Positions 1-9,260 of a stretch of DNA of 64,000 nucleotides are shown piece by piece. The position numbers and the translations under genes were made by a program. The notes under the pieces were generated by a model. The model saw nothing but the letters and a program-made list of their open reading frames with translations, made no database searches and was not told the origin of the DNA. This DNA comes from Massilia kyonggiensis (lineage in GTDB: Bacteria; Pseudomonadota; Gammaproteobacteria; Burkholderiales; Burkholderiaceae_D). The stretch's first letter is position 1. Every line of letters starts with the position of its first letter. Location of the stretch: contig NZ_JANUGY010000002.1 in assembly GCF_024756235.1 (NCBI RefSeq), positions 186,001 through 250,000 of the forward strand, in the 5' to 3' direction.

Positions 1-1
1 C

Positions 2-199
2 AAGGTCGAGGAGCAGGTGCTGAACCGCTACAAGGCGGGCCAGGTGAGTTATTCGGAAGTGGTGCAGGCCCAGGTGACGGCGCTGAACGCGCGCCGCGCG
101 CTCGTGCAGACGCAGGGCAACCGCCAGACGACGGCCGTGGCGCTGATCCAGTCGCTGGGCGGCGGCTGGCACGCGGACCAGCTCACCGCGCAGGAGTAG
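2..199 (+). CDS. TolC/NodT-family outer-membrane efflux protein, C-terminal end (partial)
   Basis: The reading frame is open from the window edge and ends at TAG 197-199, so only the last 65 or so residues are present. They form a heptad-like, Ala/Gln/Val-rich helix with the pattern RYKAGQVSYSEVVQAQ and LNARRALVQTQ. This pattern is typical of the last periplasmic helix of TolC-type outer-membrane channels of RND or ABC efflux systems. In that family RY..G..sy.evl is the conserved start of the closing helix. The tail after it, SLGGGW, is the usual end of NodT-type lipoproteins. The adaptor and pump genes would lie outside the window to the left. Family assignment is confident, substrate unknown. 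Confidence 0.8.
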   Translation, partial: KVEEQVLNRYKAGQVSYSEVVQAQVTALNARRALVQTQGNRQTTAVALIQSLGGGWHADQLTAQE

Positions 200-204
200 G
201 CGTC

Positions 205-603
205 ATGCCCGCGTGGAGCGCGTTGTACCTGGCCGGCGACGTCGCGCTGTCGGCGTGGATGCTGCGCCACGACTTTCGCCGCCGCGGCCGCGCGGCCGTC
301 ATCGCGACGGCCGAACTGCTGGGCAGCGTGAGCCTCGCGCTGCCGGCGCTCGCTTACCTCGACGAGGACTTCGCCGCGTTGCTGAACGAGTCGGCGCTGT
401 GGACGTTCTTCGCGCTCGGGATGGCGGCGCTGGTCTGTTTCGGCTGGCGCGACATCCGCGCGAGCCTGCGCGACCCGCGCACGGCCTGGCTGCCGCCGCG
501 CCGCCGCTGGCTCCTCACGGCGCTGGGCCCCGGCATGATGCTGGCAGCCGCGCTGCCCGAAGTGTGGTGGGGCAGCCTGGCCCTCACGCACGTCCCGCAA
601 TAA
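205..603 (+). CDS. Small hydrophobic membrane protein of unknown function
   Basis: It encodes 132 residues from an ATG five bases after the efflux gene stop, so it is probably cotranscribed with that gene. About four hydrophobic stretches are visible (residues 5-20, 30-50, 60-80 and 95-115) with Arg-rich loops (HDFRRRGR, PPRRR) between them, which suggests a small polytopic inner-membrane protein. I do not recognise a family. The position as last gene of an efflux operon suggests an accessory role, but this is inference. The stop codon TAA runs directly into the inverted repeat that follows. Confidence 0.6.
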   Translation: MPAWSALYLAGDVALSAWMLRHDFRRRGRAAVIATAELLGSVSLALPALAYLDEDFAALLNESALWTFFALGMAALVCFGWRDIRASLRDPRTAWLPPRRRWLLTALGPGMMLAAALPEVWWGSLALTHVPQ

Positions 604-661
604 ATTCGGGGTCAGAGCACATTTTCAGCGCCAAATCGAAATGTGCTCTGACCCCGAATTT
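602..661. repeat. 23-bp perfect inverted repeat (GGGGTCAGAGCAC family) filling the gap between convergent genes
   Basis: Arms at 602-624 and 639-661 are perfectly complementary over 23 bp and enclose a 14-base loop. The core is TTCGGGGTCAGAGCACATTT. The left arm begins inside the stop codon of the upstream gene, and the right arm ends on the outer base of the stop codon of the convergent transporter gene. The element therefore occupies the whole intergenic space. Such GGGGTCAGA-type palindromes resemble the dispersed REP-like elements mobilised by RAYT/TnpA_REP transposases. It probably also acts as a bidirectional terminator. No transposase gene is present in this window. Confidence 0.8.
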
Positions 662-1653
662 CAGCGGTTTTCGCGGCCCCACTTCTGGGCCAGCACCGCG
701 CACACCATCAGCTGGATCTGGTGGAACAGCATCACGGGCAGGATGACCATGCCCAGCGCGCTCGGCGCGAACAGCACCTTTGCCATCGGCACGCCGCTCG
801 CGAGACTCTTTTTCGAGCCGCAGAACACGATGGTGATCTCGTCCTCGCGGCTGAAGCCCAGGCGCCGGCTCGTCCACGTGGCGAGGCCCAGCGCGATCGC
901 CAGCATCACGCAGCTGATGACGACGAGGCCCGCGAGCGATGCCCCCGACAGCTTGTGCCACAGGCCTTCGTTGACGGATTCGGAAAACGCCGTGTAGACG
1001 ACCAGCAGGATCGAGCCCTGGTCGACGATCTTCAGCATCGGCTTGTGGCGGTCCACCCACTTCCCGATCCACGGACGCAGGAACTGGCCGGCCAGGAAGG
1101 GCAGCAGCAGTTGTTCGACGATGGTGATCACCGCGTCCAGCGACGAACCGCCCGCCGCGCCTTGCACGATCAGCGTGGACACGAGCAGCGGCGTGACGAA
1201 GATGCCGACGAAGTTCGAGGCCGACGCGCTGCACACGGCCGCCGCCACGTTCCCCCGCGCCATCGACGTGAAGGCGATCGACGACTGCACGGTGGAGGGC
1301 AGGGTGCACAGGAACAGGATGCCCACGTACAGCTCGGGCGTGATCACGCTGCCCGCCAGCGGCTTCAGGGCGAGGCCCAGCAGCGGGAACATGACGAAGG
1401 TCGACGCGAGCACCAGCAGGTGCAGGCGCCAGTGCGTCATCCCGGCGACGATCGCTTCGCGCGACAGCTTGGCGCCGTGCAGGAAAAACAACAGGCCGAT
1501 GGCGACGGTGGTGACCTTGCCGAGGACGACGGCCGTCTCGCCCGCGCACGGCAGCACGCTCGCGAGGGCGACGGTGCACAGCAGCAGGATGGTGAAGGTG
1601 TCGATCGACAGGCGGCGCAGGACGGCGGACGTGCGTTCGAAGAGGCTGGGCAT
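661..1653 (-). CDS. YfeH-type bile acid:sodium symporter family transporter
   Basis: This is a 330-residue, highly hydrophobic protein with about nine or ten membrane segments spread evenly through its length. Family features are the early FFLHGAKLSRE segment, SSIAFTSMARGNVAAAVCSASASN in the middle (the conserved polar helix of the BASS/SBF fold) and FCGSKKSLASG near residue 280. These are typical of the YfeH (SBF-like) branch, whose physiological substrate is mostly unknown. The ATG at 1653 gives the normal family length of about 330. The gene is convergent with the small membrane protein gene and divergent from the S46 peptidase. Family assignment is strong, substrate open. Confidence 0.88.
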   Translation of the reverse strand: MPSLFERTSAVLRRLSIDTFTILLLCTVALASVLPCAGETAVVLGKVTTVAIGLLFFLHGAKLSREAIVAGMTHWRLHLLVLASTFVMFPLLGLALKPLAGSVITPELYVGILFLCTLPSTVQSSIAFTSMARGNVAAAVCSASASNFVGIFVTPLLVSTLIVQGAAGGSSLDAVITIVEQLLLPFLAGQFLRPWIGKWVDRHKPMLKIVDQGSILLVVYTAFSESVNEGLWHKLSGASLAGLVVISCVMLAIALGLATWTSRRLGFSREDEITIVFCGSKKSLASGVPMAKVLFAPSALGMVILPVMLFHQIQLMVCAVLAQKWGRENR

Positions 1654-1894
1654 GACGGGGAAGACGGACGAAATCGGTCATTGTACCGGCTCGCCGCCGT
1701 GGTCGCTTGCCGGCACGATGCGGCACCGGAGTAACGTAAATACGCCTGATCAGCCAAATCGCGGGATGTGGCGTCCGCGCGACGCCGATATCCGGGCTGT
1801 ACATACTCTGCGGCAACGAATTATGACAATTTTGTTTCCGAAGCAAGACATGCAGACGATATACTCGTGTCTGCTTTTTTTCGCGAGGTTTGTC

Positions 1895-4033
1895 TTGTTC
1901 AAATCCGTCGTCCTTCCCGTCGCCCTGCTGGGGGCCAGCGCCGTTGCGCTCGCCGACGAGGGCCAGTGGCAGCCGCACCAGCTGCCGCAGCTGAAATCCG
2001 AGCTGAAACGCATCGGCATCACGATCCCGGCCGAGCGGCTCGCCGACCTGTCGAAACACCCGATGAGCGCCATCGTGGCGACACCGGGGTGTTCGGCGTC
2101 GTTCGTGTCGCCCGATGGTCTCGTCGTCACGAACCACCACTGCGGCTACGGCGCGATCCAGCGCAACTCGACCCCGGAACACAATTACATCGCCAACGGC
2201 TTCCTCGCGAAGACGCGCGCGGAGGAACTGCCGGGCGGCCCGAACACGGTCGTCTACGTGACGGAGAAGGTCGAGAACGTGACCGACCGCGTGCTCAAGG
2301 GCCTCGGGGCGGGACTCTCCGGCAAGGAGCGCCACGAGCAGGTCGAGGCGCGCATCAAGGCGCTGATCGCGGAATGCGAGAGCGACAAGGCGTACCGCTG
2401 CTCGGTCCCCGCGTTCAACCGCGGCGGCGAGTACTACCGCATCAAGCAGCTCCTGATCCGCGACGTGCGCCTCGTCTACGCGCCGGCCAACAGCGTCGGC
2501 GATTTCGGCGGCGACATCGACAACTACGAATTCCCGCGCCATGTCGGCGATTTCTCCTTCCTGCGCGCGTACGTCGGCAAGGATGGCCGCCCGGCCGATC
2601 CGTCGCCGGACAACGTTCCCTATAAATCGAAGCACTTCCTCGTCGTCTCGGCCGAAGGCCTGAAGGCGGGCGACCCGATCCTGCTGGCCGGCTACCCGGG
2701 CCGCACGAGCCGCTACAAGCTGCCGGCCGAGATCCGCTTCGCGCGCGACGTGGACTATCCGGCCAAGGTGGCGTCGATCACGGCCGACCTGTCAGTGATC
2801 GCGGCCGCCACGATGGGCAATCCGGACTACACCGTGCGCTACGCCAGCGTGGCCAAGAGCCTGAACAACGTGCTGAAAAAGACGCGCGGCCTGCTGGACG
2901 GCTTCGCACGCAAGGACATCGCCGCCATCAAGGATGCGCAGGATGCCGAGTTCCGTGCGTGGTACAAGCAGCATGGGACGGGGCCGAAGAACCTGATGGC
3001 CGACCTCGACGCCGCCATCGCCGCCGACATGGCGACGACGCAGCAGGAGACCGCATGGCTCGAGGCCACGCACAGCGATCTGCTGAAGAGCGCGCGCACG
3101 CTGTACCGCCTGGCGCTGGAGCACCAGAAGCCGGACGCGCAGCGCGAAGCGGGCTTCCAGGACCGCGACGTCTCGTTCATCAAGGCGCGCCTGACCCGCC
3201 TCGAACAATCGTTCGTCCCGAGCGTCGACCAGGCCCGCTGGCAGGCCGCGCTGGTCCGCTACGGCAAGATCGACGCGAAGGCGCGGCCGCAGGGCCTGGA
3301 CGCGCTGCTGCCCGCGCAGAACGCGCTGGCGCCGCTGTACAAGGGCACGGAGCTGGGCGACACGGCCAAGCGTCTCGCATGGATCGGCAAGGACGCGGAC
3401 GCGTTCCGCAAATCGAACGACCCGTTCGTCCAGCTGGCCCTGCGCCTGCACGACACGGGCCTCGCGCTGGAAGAACGCCGCAAGGAAGTCGACGGCAACC
3501 TGGAACGCGTCGTCCCGCTGTACATGGACGCCGTCGTCGCCTGGAAGAAGTCGCAGGGCAAGCCGGTCTACCCGGACGCCAACGGCACGTTACGCGTGAC
3601 CTACGGCACCGTGGCGCCGTACAGCCCGCGCGACGGCATCGTCAAGGGACCGTTCACCACCGTCGAAGGCATCCTCGAGAAGCAGACGGGTAAGGCGCCG
3701 TTCGACGCGCCGAATTCGCTGCTGCAGGCGATCCGCGACAAGCGCTATGGAAAGTATAGGGATCCGAAACTGGGCACGGTGCCGGTGAACTTCCTGTCGA
3801 GCGCCGATACGACGGGCGGCAATTCCGGTTCCGCCGTGATGAACGGGCGCGGAGAACTGGTTGGCCTGAACTTCGATTCGACCTACGAGTCGATCACGAA
3901 GGACTGGTACTTCGATCCGGTGATCACGCGCGCGATCCACGTCGACATCCGCTACATGCTGTGGGTGATGAAGGAGGTCGACCACGCGGACAACCTGCTG
4001 AAGGAAATGACGATCAAGTACCCGAAGGGGTAA
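1895..4033 (+). CDS. Secreted S46-family dipeptidyl-peptidase (DPP7/DPP11-like)
   Basis: It encodes 712 residues, the normal S46 length. It releases dipeptides from oligopeptide N-termini in the periplasm. The chymotrypsin-like triad is visible as His in NHHCGYGA (about 81), Asp in DIDNYEFPRH (about 209) and Ser in TGGNSGSA (644). I chose TTG 1895 because GCGAGG lies six bases upstream and translation then opens with a clean signal peptide (MFKSVVLPVALLGASAVALA). In-frame ATGs at 1823 and 1850 would give an odd N-terminus and lie upstream of a TATACT box (1860-1865). Residue 662, 18 after the nucleophile, sets S1 specificity in characterised members (Gly in DPP7, Arg in DPP11). Here it is Ser. 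Confidence 0.92.
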   Translation: MFKSVVLPVALLGASAVALADEGQWQPHQLPQLKSELKRIGITIPAERLADLSKHPMSAIVATPGCSASFVSPDGLVVTNHHCGYGAIQRNSTPEHNYIANGFLAKTRAEELPGGPNTVVYVTEKVENVTDRVLKGLGAGLSGKERHEQVEARIKALIAECESDKAYRCSVPAFNRGGEYYRIKQLLIRDVRLVYAPANSVGDFGGDIDNYEFPRHVGDFSFLRAYVGKDGRPADPSPDNVPYKSKHFLVVSAEGLKAGDPILLAGYPGRTSRYKLPAEIRFARDVDYPAKVASITADLSVIAAATMGNPDYTVRYASVAKSLNNVLKKTRGLLDGFARKDIAAIKDAQDAEFRAWYKQHGTGPKNLMADLDAAIAADMATTQQETAWLEATHSDLLKSARTLYRLALEHQKPDAQREAGFQDRDVSFIKARLTRLEQSFVPSVDQARWQAALVRYGKIDAKARPQGLDALLPAQNALAPLYKGTELGDTAKRLAWIGKDADAFRKSNDPFVQLALRLHDTGLALEERRKEVDGNLERVVPLYMDAVVAWKKSQGKPVYPDANGTLRVTYGTVAPYSPRDGIVKGPFTTVEGILEKQTGKAPFDAPNSLLQAIRDKRYGKYRDPKLGTVPVNFLSSADTTGGNSGSAVMNGRGELVGLNFDSTYESITKDWYFDPVITRAIHVDIRYMLWVMKEVDHADNLLKEMTIKYPKG

Positions 4034-4036
4034 TAT

Positions 4037-5410
4037 TCACTGCGCCGGGAACCGGATGTCGAACCGCGTCTCTCCCGGCGCCCCCGGTGCCAGCGAATAC
4101 GTGCACCCGTGCCGCTGCAGCACCTCGCGCACGAACATCAACCCGATCCCCTGGCCGCCCTTGCGCGTCGTGAAGAACGGCGTGAACAGGGGCCGCGCCG
4201 GTCCGGCGGCCAGCAGGTCGCCGGAATCGACGACCGACAGCCGCACGCGCGCCCCCTCGTTCACGAGTTCCAGCCCGATCGTGCCGCGCGCCTGGCCGGC
4301 CGCCTCGATCGCTTCCATCGCATTCTTGACGATGTTCATCAGGGCCTGCTCGATCAGCTGCGCGTCCAGCGCCAGCGGCGCGACGTCGTCGCAGCGGTGC
4401 CAGGCAAGCAGGATGCCGCGGCTGTTGCACTGTTCGCGGTTCAGCCACAGGATGTCGTCGACGACGGCCTTCAGGTCCGTCGGGCGCAGTTCCGGCGGCG
4501 GCATCTTGACGACCTTCGTGAAGCGGTCGATGAACTCGCCGAGGCTCGCATTGCGGCGCTTGACCGCGACGATGGCCGTCGCGAAGTCGCCCGCATCCCG
4601 TTCGTGCAGCTGGTCGCGGTAGTACAGCAGCGAGTCGAGGACGGAGCCCGTCGCGGCCACCGTGTTGTTGACTTCATGCGCCAGCACGCGGATCAGGCGC
4701 GCGTACGTCGCGCGTTCGGAGTCTTCCAGTTCCGCCGTCAGTTCTTCCACCATGATGAAGTGGCGCGCGAAGCCGCGGTCGTAGAACTGGCCGCGTTGTG
4801 CGCGGTAGCGGCGGCCGTCCGGGTCCGTCAGCAGGCGCGATTCGCCCAGCGGCAGGGCGTCCAGTTGCGCGGCGAGCTGGCGGCTGCGCGCGCGGCCGCG
4901 GGCATCGAGATGCGGCGCGAAGCTGGCGTCCTCGCCGATCCAGGCCGACAGCGGCTTGCCGTGCGGCCGGTGCAGGCCGAGGAGTTCGCCCGCGCTCGCG
5001 TTCACGAGGCTGACCGCGCCGTCGAAGTCGAACACGAGGACGGCGACCGGTGTCGCTTCCAGCAGCCGGTCGAGGAAGCCCTGCTGCTCGCCGATGGCCA
5101 GGCGCTCGCGGTGCAGGGCGGCCAGCATCGTGTTGAACGTGTCCACGAGGTCGTCCAGTTCGCGCGACGCGGGCGCGGCCAGGCGATTCGCGTAATGCTG
5201 GTCCTGCAGCAGCTCGTGGAAGCGGCGCGTGTAGCCGAGCGGTTCCAGCGCCTGGCGCACGAGCCGCCAGCCCAGGCCCAGGCTCGCGAGCAGCAGGCCT
5301 TCCGCGCCGACGAACAGCCAGGGCCGCGCCGGCAGCAGCAGGGCGGCGCACCCGAACAGCGGCACGTGCAGCGCCAGGATATAGGTGCCGAGGCGCGGGC
5401 GCAGCCGCAT
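4037..5410 (-). CDS. Sensor histidine kinase of the NtrC-type pair controlling the ABC efflux operon
   Basis: This 457-residue kinase starts at ATG 5410, whose bases overlap the stop of the regulator gene (ATGA), so the two are translationally coupled. Two membrane segments occupy roughly residues 10-50. A HAMP-like linker and a PAS-like segment (VAVLVFDFDGAVSLVNASAGELLGL, about 125-150) follow. The phosphoacceptor His245 sits in LAHEVNN, the variant seen in NtrY-type kinases. The ATPase domain shows IVKNAMEAI (N box) and GGQGIGLMFVREV (G2 box). It presumably senses envelope stress or a pump substrate and phosphorylates the adjacent regulator. The sensory loop between the two membrane segments is very short, which argues for sensing in the membrane or cytoplasm. 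Confidence 0.88.
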   Translation of the reverse strand: MRLRPRLGTYILALHVPLFGCAALLLPARPWLFVGAEGLLLASLGLGWRLVRQALEPLGYTRRFHELLQDQHYANRLAAPASRELDDLVDTFNTMLAALHRERLAIGEQQGFLDRLLEATPVAVLVFDFDGAVSLVNASAGELLGLHRPHGKPLSAWIGEDASFAPHLDARGRARSRQLAAQLDALPLGESRLLTDPDGRRYRAQRGQFYDRGFARHFIMVEELTAELEDSERATYARLIRVLAHEVNNTVAATGSVLDSLLYYRDQLHERDAGDFATAIVAVKRRNASLGEFIDRFTKVVKMPPPELRPTDLKAVVDDILWLNREQCNSRGILLAWHRCDDVAPLALDAQLIEQALMNIVKNAMEAIEAAGQARGTIGLELVNEGARVRLSVVDSGDLLAAGPARPLFTPFFTTRKGGQGIGLMFVREVLQRHGCTYSLAPGAPGETRFDIRFPAQ

Positions 5411-6801
5411 CACGCCGCGCCGTCCGTGCCGGCGAGGCCGTGCCGCTCCAGCCTTCGGTACAGCGCGGTGCGCGACAGGCCCAGGGCCTTGGCCACGCGC
5501 GAGATATTGCCGGCGTGCTGGCGCAGCGCCTGCTCGATCATCAGGCGCTCGACCTGGTCCAGCGTCATGCCGTCCACGCCGAGCCGGCCGCCGGACACGC
5601 CTTCGTCGACGGCGCTCGTCGCCAGGAAGTCGGCCTGCGTGAGCATGTCCTTGCCAGCCAGGAGGAGCGTGCGCTCCAGCGTCTGTTTCAGCTGGCGGAT
5701 GTTGCCGGGCCACGGCTGCGCCGCGAGCCAGTCCAGCGCCTGCGGGGCGAGGGTGACGGCCTTCAGACCGTAGCTGTCGGCGACATGCTCGACGATATGG
5801 CGCGCCAGCAGCGGGATGTCGCTGCGCCGTTCGCGCAGCGGCGGCAGGCGGATCGTGATCAGGTTCAGGCGATAGAACAGGTCCTCGCGAAAGTCGCCGG
5901 CGGCCACGAGTTCCGCCAGTTCGCGGTTCGTCGCGGAGATCACGCGCACGTCGGCCTGCTCGGCACGGCTCGCGCCGACGGGCTGGTAGCGCTGGTCCTG
6001 CAGCACGCGCAGCAGCTTGACCTGGTCGCCGCGGTTCAGTTCTCCGATCTCGTCGAGGAACAGCGTGCCGCCGTCGGCGCTGGCGATATGGCCCTTGCGG
6101 TTGTCGCGCGCGTCCGTGAAGGCGCCGCGCACGTGGCCGAACATCTCGCTCTCGAACAGCGACGTCGTGATGGCCCCCATATTGATCTTGACGATCGGGG
6201 CGACCCGGCGCGGGCTGTTGCGGTGGATGGCGTCCGCGATCAGTTCCTTGCCCGTGCCGCTTTCGCCGAGGATCAGCACGGGTGCGCGCGTGGCCGCGAC
6301 CTGCGCGATCGTCTCCAGCACTTTCAGCAGCTTCGGATGCGCGCCGACGATGCCGCCGAAGTCGTACCTGGCGTCGAGTGCGGCGCGCGTGCGGCTGGCC
6401 GCTGCGGGCGGCGTGCCCAGGTCCAGCGTCGCTTCGATCAGGTCGACCAGCTGGGAGTTATCCCACGGCTTCGTGAAAAAGTTGGCGGCACCGGCCTTCA
6501 CGCCGCGCACGGCCAGCGCGATCGAGCCCCAGGCCGTCATCAACAGCACGGGCAACGACGGATGCGCCGCCTTGATGCGCGCGAGCAGGTCCATGCCTTC
6601 TTCGCCGCTCGTCTGCAGCGAGAAATTCATGTCCTGCAGGACGACGTCGAAGGGCGTCGCGTCGAGTTGGGCCAGCGCCTCGCGCGGTCCGTCCGCGCAT
6701 GCCGCATCGAAGCCGGCCTGCTTGAGGAGCAGGGCCAGCGAGACCTGGACGGCGTGGTCGTCGTCGACGACCAGTACGCGCCGCCTGCGTTGTGATTCCA
6801 T
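5410..6801 (-). CDS. NtrC-family sigma54-dependent response regulator
   Basis: The 463 residues form REC, AAA+ and Fis-type HTH domains. The receiver has the acidic pocket VVDDDH and the phosphoacceptor D57 (VLQDMNF). The AAA+ domain has Walker A GESGTGKE (179-186) and the sigma54 contact loop as GAFTDA (226-231), the common variant of GAFTGA. It also has Walker B LFLDEIGE. The C-terminal helix-turn-helix reads GNISRVAKALGLSRTALYRRL. It should activate sigma54 promoters from an upstream palindrome. The TGTCCG/CGGACA palindrome ahead of the first operon gene (11302-11321) is the best candidate, making the operon self-activating. It lies nine bases downstream of the second permease gene. Confidence 0.92.
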   Translation of the reverse strand: MESQRRRRVLVVDDDHAVQVSLALLLKQAGFDAACADGPREALAQLDATPFDVVLQDMNFSLQTSGEEGMDLLARIKAAHPSLPVLLMTAWGSIALAVRGVKAGAANFFTKPWDNSQLVDLIEATLDLGTPPAAASRTRAALDARYDFGGIVGAHPKLLKVLETIAQVAATRAPVLILGESGTGKELIADAIHRNSPRRVAPIVKINMGAITTSLFESEMFGHVRGAFTDARDNRKGHIASADGGTLFLDEIGELNRGDQVKLLRVLQDQRYQPVGASRAEQADVRVISATNRELAELVAAGDFREDLFYRLNLITIRLPPLRERRSDIPLLARHIVEHVADSYGLKAVTLAPQALDWLAAQPWPGNIRQLKQTLERTLLLAGKDMLTQADFLATSAVDEGVSGGRLGVDGMTLDQVERLMIEQALRQHAGNISRVAKALGLSRTALYRRLERHGLAGTDGAA

Positions 6802-6810
6802 GTCAGCCTT

Positions 6811-8007
6811 TTATTCGTAGTGCAGTGCCGCGGCCGGATCGAGGCGGCTCGCGCGCCAGCCCGGGTAGAGCGAGCACGCCAAGGATAGCAGATAGATAAT
6901 GGTCATCGACAGCCCCACGGCGCCGGCGAAGACGGGCCAGTTCAGCGTGTCGCCCAGTGCACCCGTGAGCGGCAGCTGCACGAGCAGCACGAAGCCGACG
7001 CCCATCGCCAGGGACCCGAGCAGCAGCTGTTCGAGCACGATCTGGCGGTAGATGTCCGTGGCGCGCGCGCCGATCGCGCGGCGCAGGCCGATCTCGGGGA
7101 TGCGCCGCGTCGTGTTCTGCCACAGCACGCCGAACAGGCCGAAGGCGACCATGACGAGCATGAACGCGCCGATCACGGCGGCCACGGCCAGCGGAACGAG
7201 TTGCTCCTTCAGCAGCGACGCACGCATGGCTTGCAGCGGCGCGATCTGGTAGCCCCAGTCGTTGCGGACCGCCTTGAGCCGCTCGTTCAGCTTCGCTTCG
7301 AAGCCGCGCGGCGTCCCGGGCGCGACCCGCAGCAGGATCGTGCGCACGCGCGATTCCGTCGTGTGCGGCGTGAACCGCATGAGGACAAAGTTCGTCGGCA
7401 CCATCAGCGGGCCCTGGTTGCGGAACGTGTCCACGATGCCGATCACGCGGAAGGTGCGCGTGACGCCGTAGTCGGTGCTCGTGTAGCGCTGGCCCAGCGC
7501 CGGCCGGCCCGGAAACATCTCGGCCGCCACGCGCCTGTTCACGACGGCCGGCCGCGCGTCCTGGCCGTCGTCGGCGGCGCTGAACCAGCGGCCGGCCAGC
7601 AGCCGCATGCCGAGCACTTCCGGCAGGTCGTCGCCTGCTTCGATGGTATCGGTCTCCACTGCGGCGCCGGTCTGCGGCGAAGCGAACGTCGTGGTCCATC
7701 TCGAGCGCGTGTAGGGCGCATAGCTGGCAAAGGTCACGGCGCGCACTTCCGGCAGTTCCAGCAGGCTGCGGCGCAGCGTGTCGTAGACGCCGGGCGGGAT
7801 GGACTTCGGCGGTGCCTCGCCCATCTGCATCTGCACGGACCACGTATCGGTGCCGTCGAAGCCGACTGGCTGGCGGTACAACTGCCAGTAGCGCAGCCCG
7901 AACGCGGCGATGCCGAACACGATGACGAAGGCGAGCAGGATCTCGAGGCTCAGCATCAGGTTCCTGGACTTGCGCTTCCAGGTCAGTCGCAACAAATGGC
8001 GCAGCAT
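6811..8007 (-). CDS. MacB/FtsX-type ABC transporter permease (second of two)
   Basis: The 398-residue permease starts at ATG 8007, overlapping the stop of the preceding permease gene (ATGA). It has the MacB layout. One N-terminal membrane helix (about 18-40) is followed by a large periplasmic domain of about 220 residues. The C-terminal FtsX domain has three helices and contains the signature TTRRIPEIGLRRAIGARA. The protein ends in the typical SRLDPAAALHYE. Two such half-permeases pair with the ATPase and adaptor from this operon to form a mechanotransmitting tripartite exporter. Substrate cannot be told from sequence. Macrolides, peptides or lipoproteins are known for the family. Confidence 0.88.
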   Translation of the reverse strand: MLRHLLRLTWKRKSRNLMLSLEILLAFVIVFGIAAFGLRYWQLYRQPVGFDGTDTWSVQMQMGEAPPKSIPPGVYDTLRRSLLELPEVRAVTFASYAPYTRSRWTTTFASPQTGAAVETDTIEAGDDLPEVLGMRLLAGRWFSAADDGQDARPAVVNRRVAAEMFPGRPALGQRYTSTDYGVTRTFRVIGIVDTFRNQGPLMVPTNFVLMRFTPHTTESRVRTILLRVAPGTPRGFEAKLNERLKAVRNDWGYQIAPLQAMRASLLKEQLVPLAVAAVIGAFMLVMVAFGLFGVLWQNTTRRIPEIGLRRAIGARATDIYRQIVLEQLLLGSLAMGVGFVLLVQLPLTGALGDTLNWPVFAGAVGLSMTIIYLLSLACSLYPGWRASRLDPAAALHYE

Positions 8008-9260
8008 CACGCGGCTCCTTTCAGGGCATGGACGGGATCGAGGCGCGACATCTTCCAGGCCGGGATCGCGCCGGACAGCAGGCCGAACACGAAGGCGAGC
8101 AGCATGCCGCAGCCGAACACCGCCGGGTTGACGTGGACTTCCAGGTACGGGATCAGCTGCGACGCTTCGAGCCACCACAGCACGCCCTGCGCGCAGGCCA
8201 GGCCGAGCAGGCCGCCGGCGAGGCACAGCAGCACGTTCTCGACGACGAGCTGGCCCGCAAGCTGCAGGCTGGTGGCACCGAAGGCCTTGCGCACGCCGAT
8301 CTCCGCGCTGCGCTCCATGATGCGGCCCATGTTCAGGTTGACGAGGTTCAGCGCGGGCAGCAGCATGAACACGAGCATGCCGCCCGCGACCGCCAGGAGC
8401 AGCCGGTCGGCGCCGGAATCGACGTCGCTCTGCCGGCCCAGCAGGTTGCGGGCGAAGACGTCGAGTTTGGTGTCGGCCCAGAGCGTGGTCTTGCCGAAGA
8501 TCTGGTCGCCCACCGGCTGGATGGTCCTGGCGACGCGTTCGACGTCGGCGCGGATGCGCGGCAGGTCGGCGGGCGAGCGCGCCAGCAGCAGCGCGGCGAA
8601 CATGCCCGTGTATTCGTCGCGGTAGTTCGACGAGGGGAACGTGGACAGGGGCGCCCAGATGTCCGCGTATGCGTTGATGTGGATGACGTCCGCGACGACG
8701 CCGATGATCTCGAACGCCTGGCCGTTCACGCTGATCCGTTGTCCGACCGCGGCCGCGCCCGGGAACAGCCGGCGCGCCGTCGTCGCGTTGACGACGGCCA
8801 CCATGCGGCCCAGGCGGTCGTCGTCCTCGTTCGGCAGGCGTCCGGCCAGCAGCTTGAACTGCATGATCTGCCAGTAGTTCGCGTCCACGCGGCGCATGTC
8901 GAGCCGGCTCACGCGGTCGCCCAGGTAGACCGACACTTCGCTCGTCGTCGTGATGGCCGAGACGCGCTCCACACTCGTCAAAGGCATGAGGTAGCGCGAG
9001 ATCGTCTTGTAGCCCAGCAGGCCCGTACGCAGGCCGGTGGGCAGGCCCTTGTCGTTGACGCTTTCGCTGCGCATGCCGTACACCTGCAGCAGGCGTTCGC
9101 TGCGGCCCTCCACGCCGGTCGGCCAGAACGCCGTGTCGAGCAGGGCGCTGATCACCATCAGTACGACGAGCGTGAGCACGATGCAGGCGAGATTGATCGC
9201 CGTGAACAGCTTGCGGCGCATGAAGACCTTGTACGCGGTCAGCAGGTAGTTACGCAGCAT
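8007..9260 (-). CDS. MacB/FtsX-type ABC transporter permease (first of two)
   Basis: This 417-residue paralogue of the next gene has an N-terminal helix after [14 protein letters not shown], a periplasmic MacB-like domain and a C-terminal FtsX domain with [17 protein letters not shown]. It ends with [11 protein letters not shown]. Its start overlaps the ATPase stop by 11 bases. The two permeases are diverged in the periplasmic part, so the exporter is probably a heterodimer, unlike E. coli MacB, which is a homodimer with a fused ATPase. This split arrangement, with a dedicated NtrC pair behind it, recurs in proteobacteria and Bacteroidetes as far as I know. Confidence 0.88.
   Translation of the reverse strand: MLRNYLLTAYKVFMRRKLFTAINLACIVLTLVVLMVISALLDTAFWPTGVEGRSERLLQVYGMRSESVNDKGLPTGLRTGLLGYKTISRYLMPLTSVERVSAITTTSEVSVYLGDRVSRLDMRRVDANYWQIMQFKLLAGRLPNEDDDRLGRMVAVVNATTARRLFPGAAAVGQRISVNGQAFEIIGVVADVIHINAYADIWAPLSTFPSSNYRDEYTGMFAALLLARSPADLPRIRADVERVARTIQPVGDQIFGKTTLWADTKLDVFARNLLGRQSDVDSGADRLLLAVAGGMLVFMLLPALNLVNLNMGRIMERSAEIGVRKAFGATSLQLAGQLVVENVLLCLAGGLLGLACAQGVLWWLEASQLIPYLEVHVNPAVFGCGMLLAFVFGLLSGAIPAWKMSRLDPVHALKGAA

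Noticed and set aside
1043..1894. N-terminal extension of the S46 gene, starting at or after 1043
   Set aside because: The added sequence is basic, without a domain and overlaps the YfeH gene on the other strand; the signal peptide begins at TTG 1895.
584..2635. Long minus-strand open frame of 683 codons antisense to the S46 gene and overlapping the YfeH gene
   Set aside because: It is Arg-, Ala- and Asp-rich without any domain, runs against real genes with recognisable motifs, and reflects the stop-poor antisense frame of GC-rich DNA.
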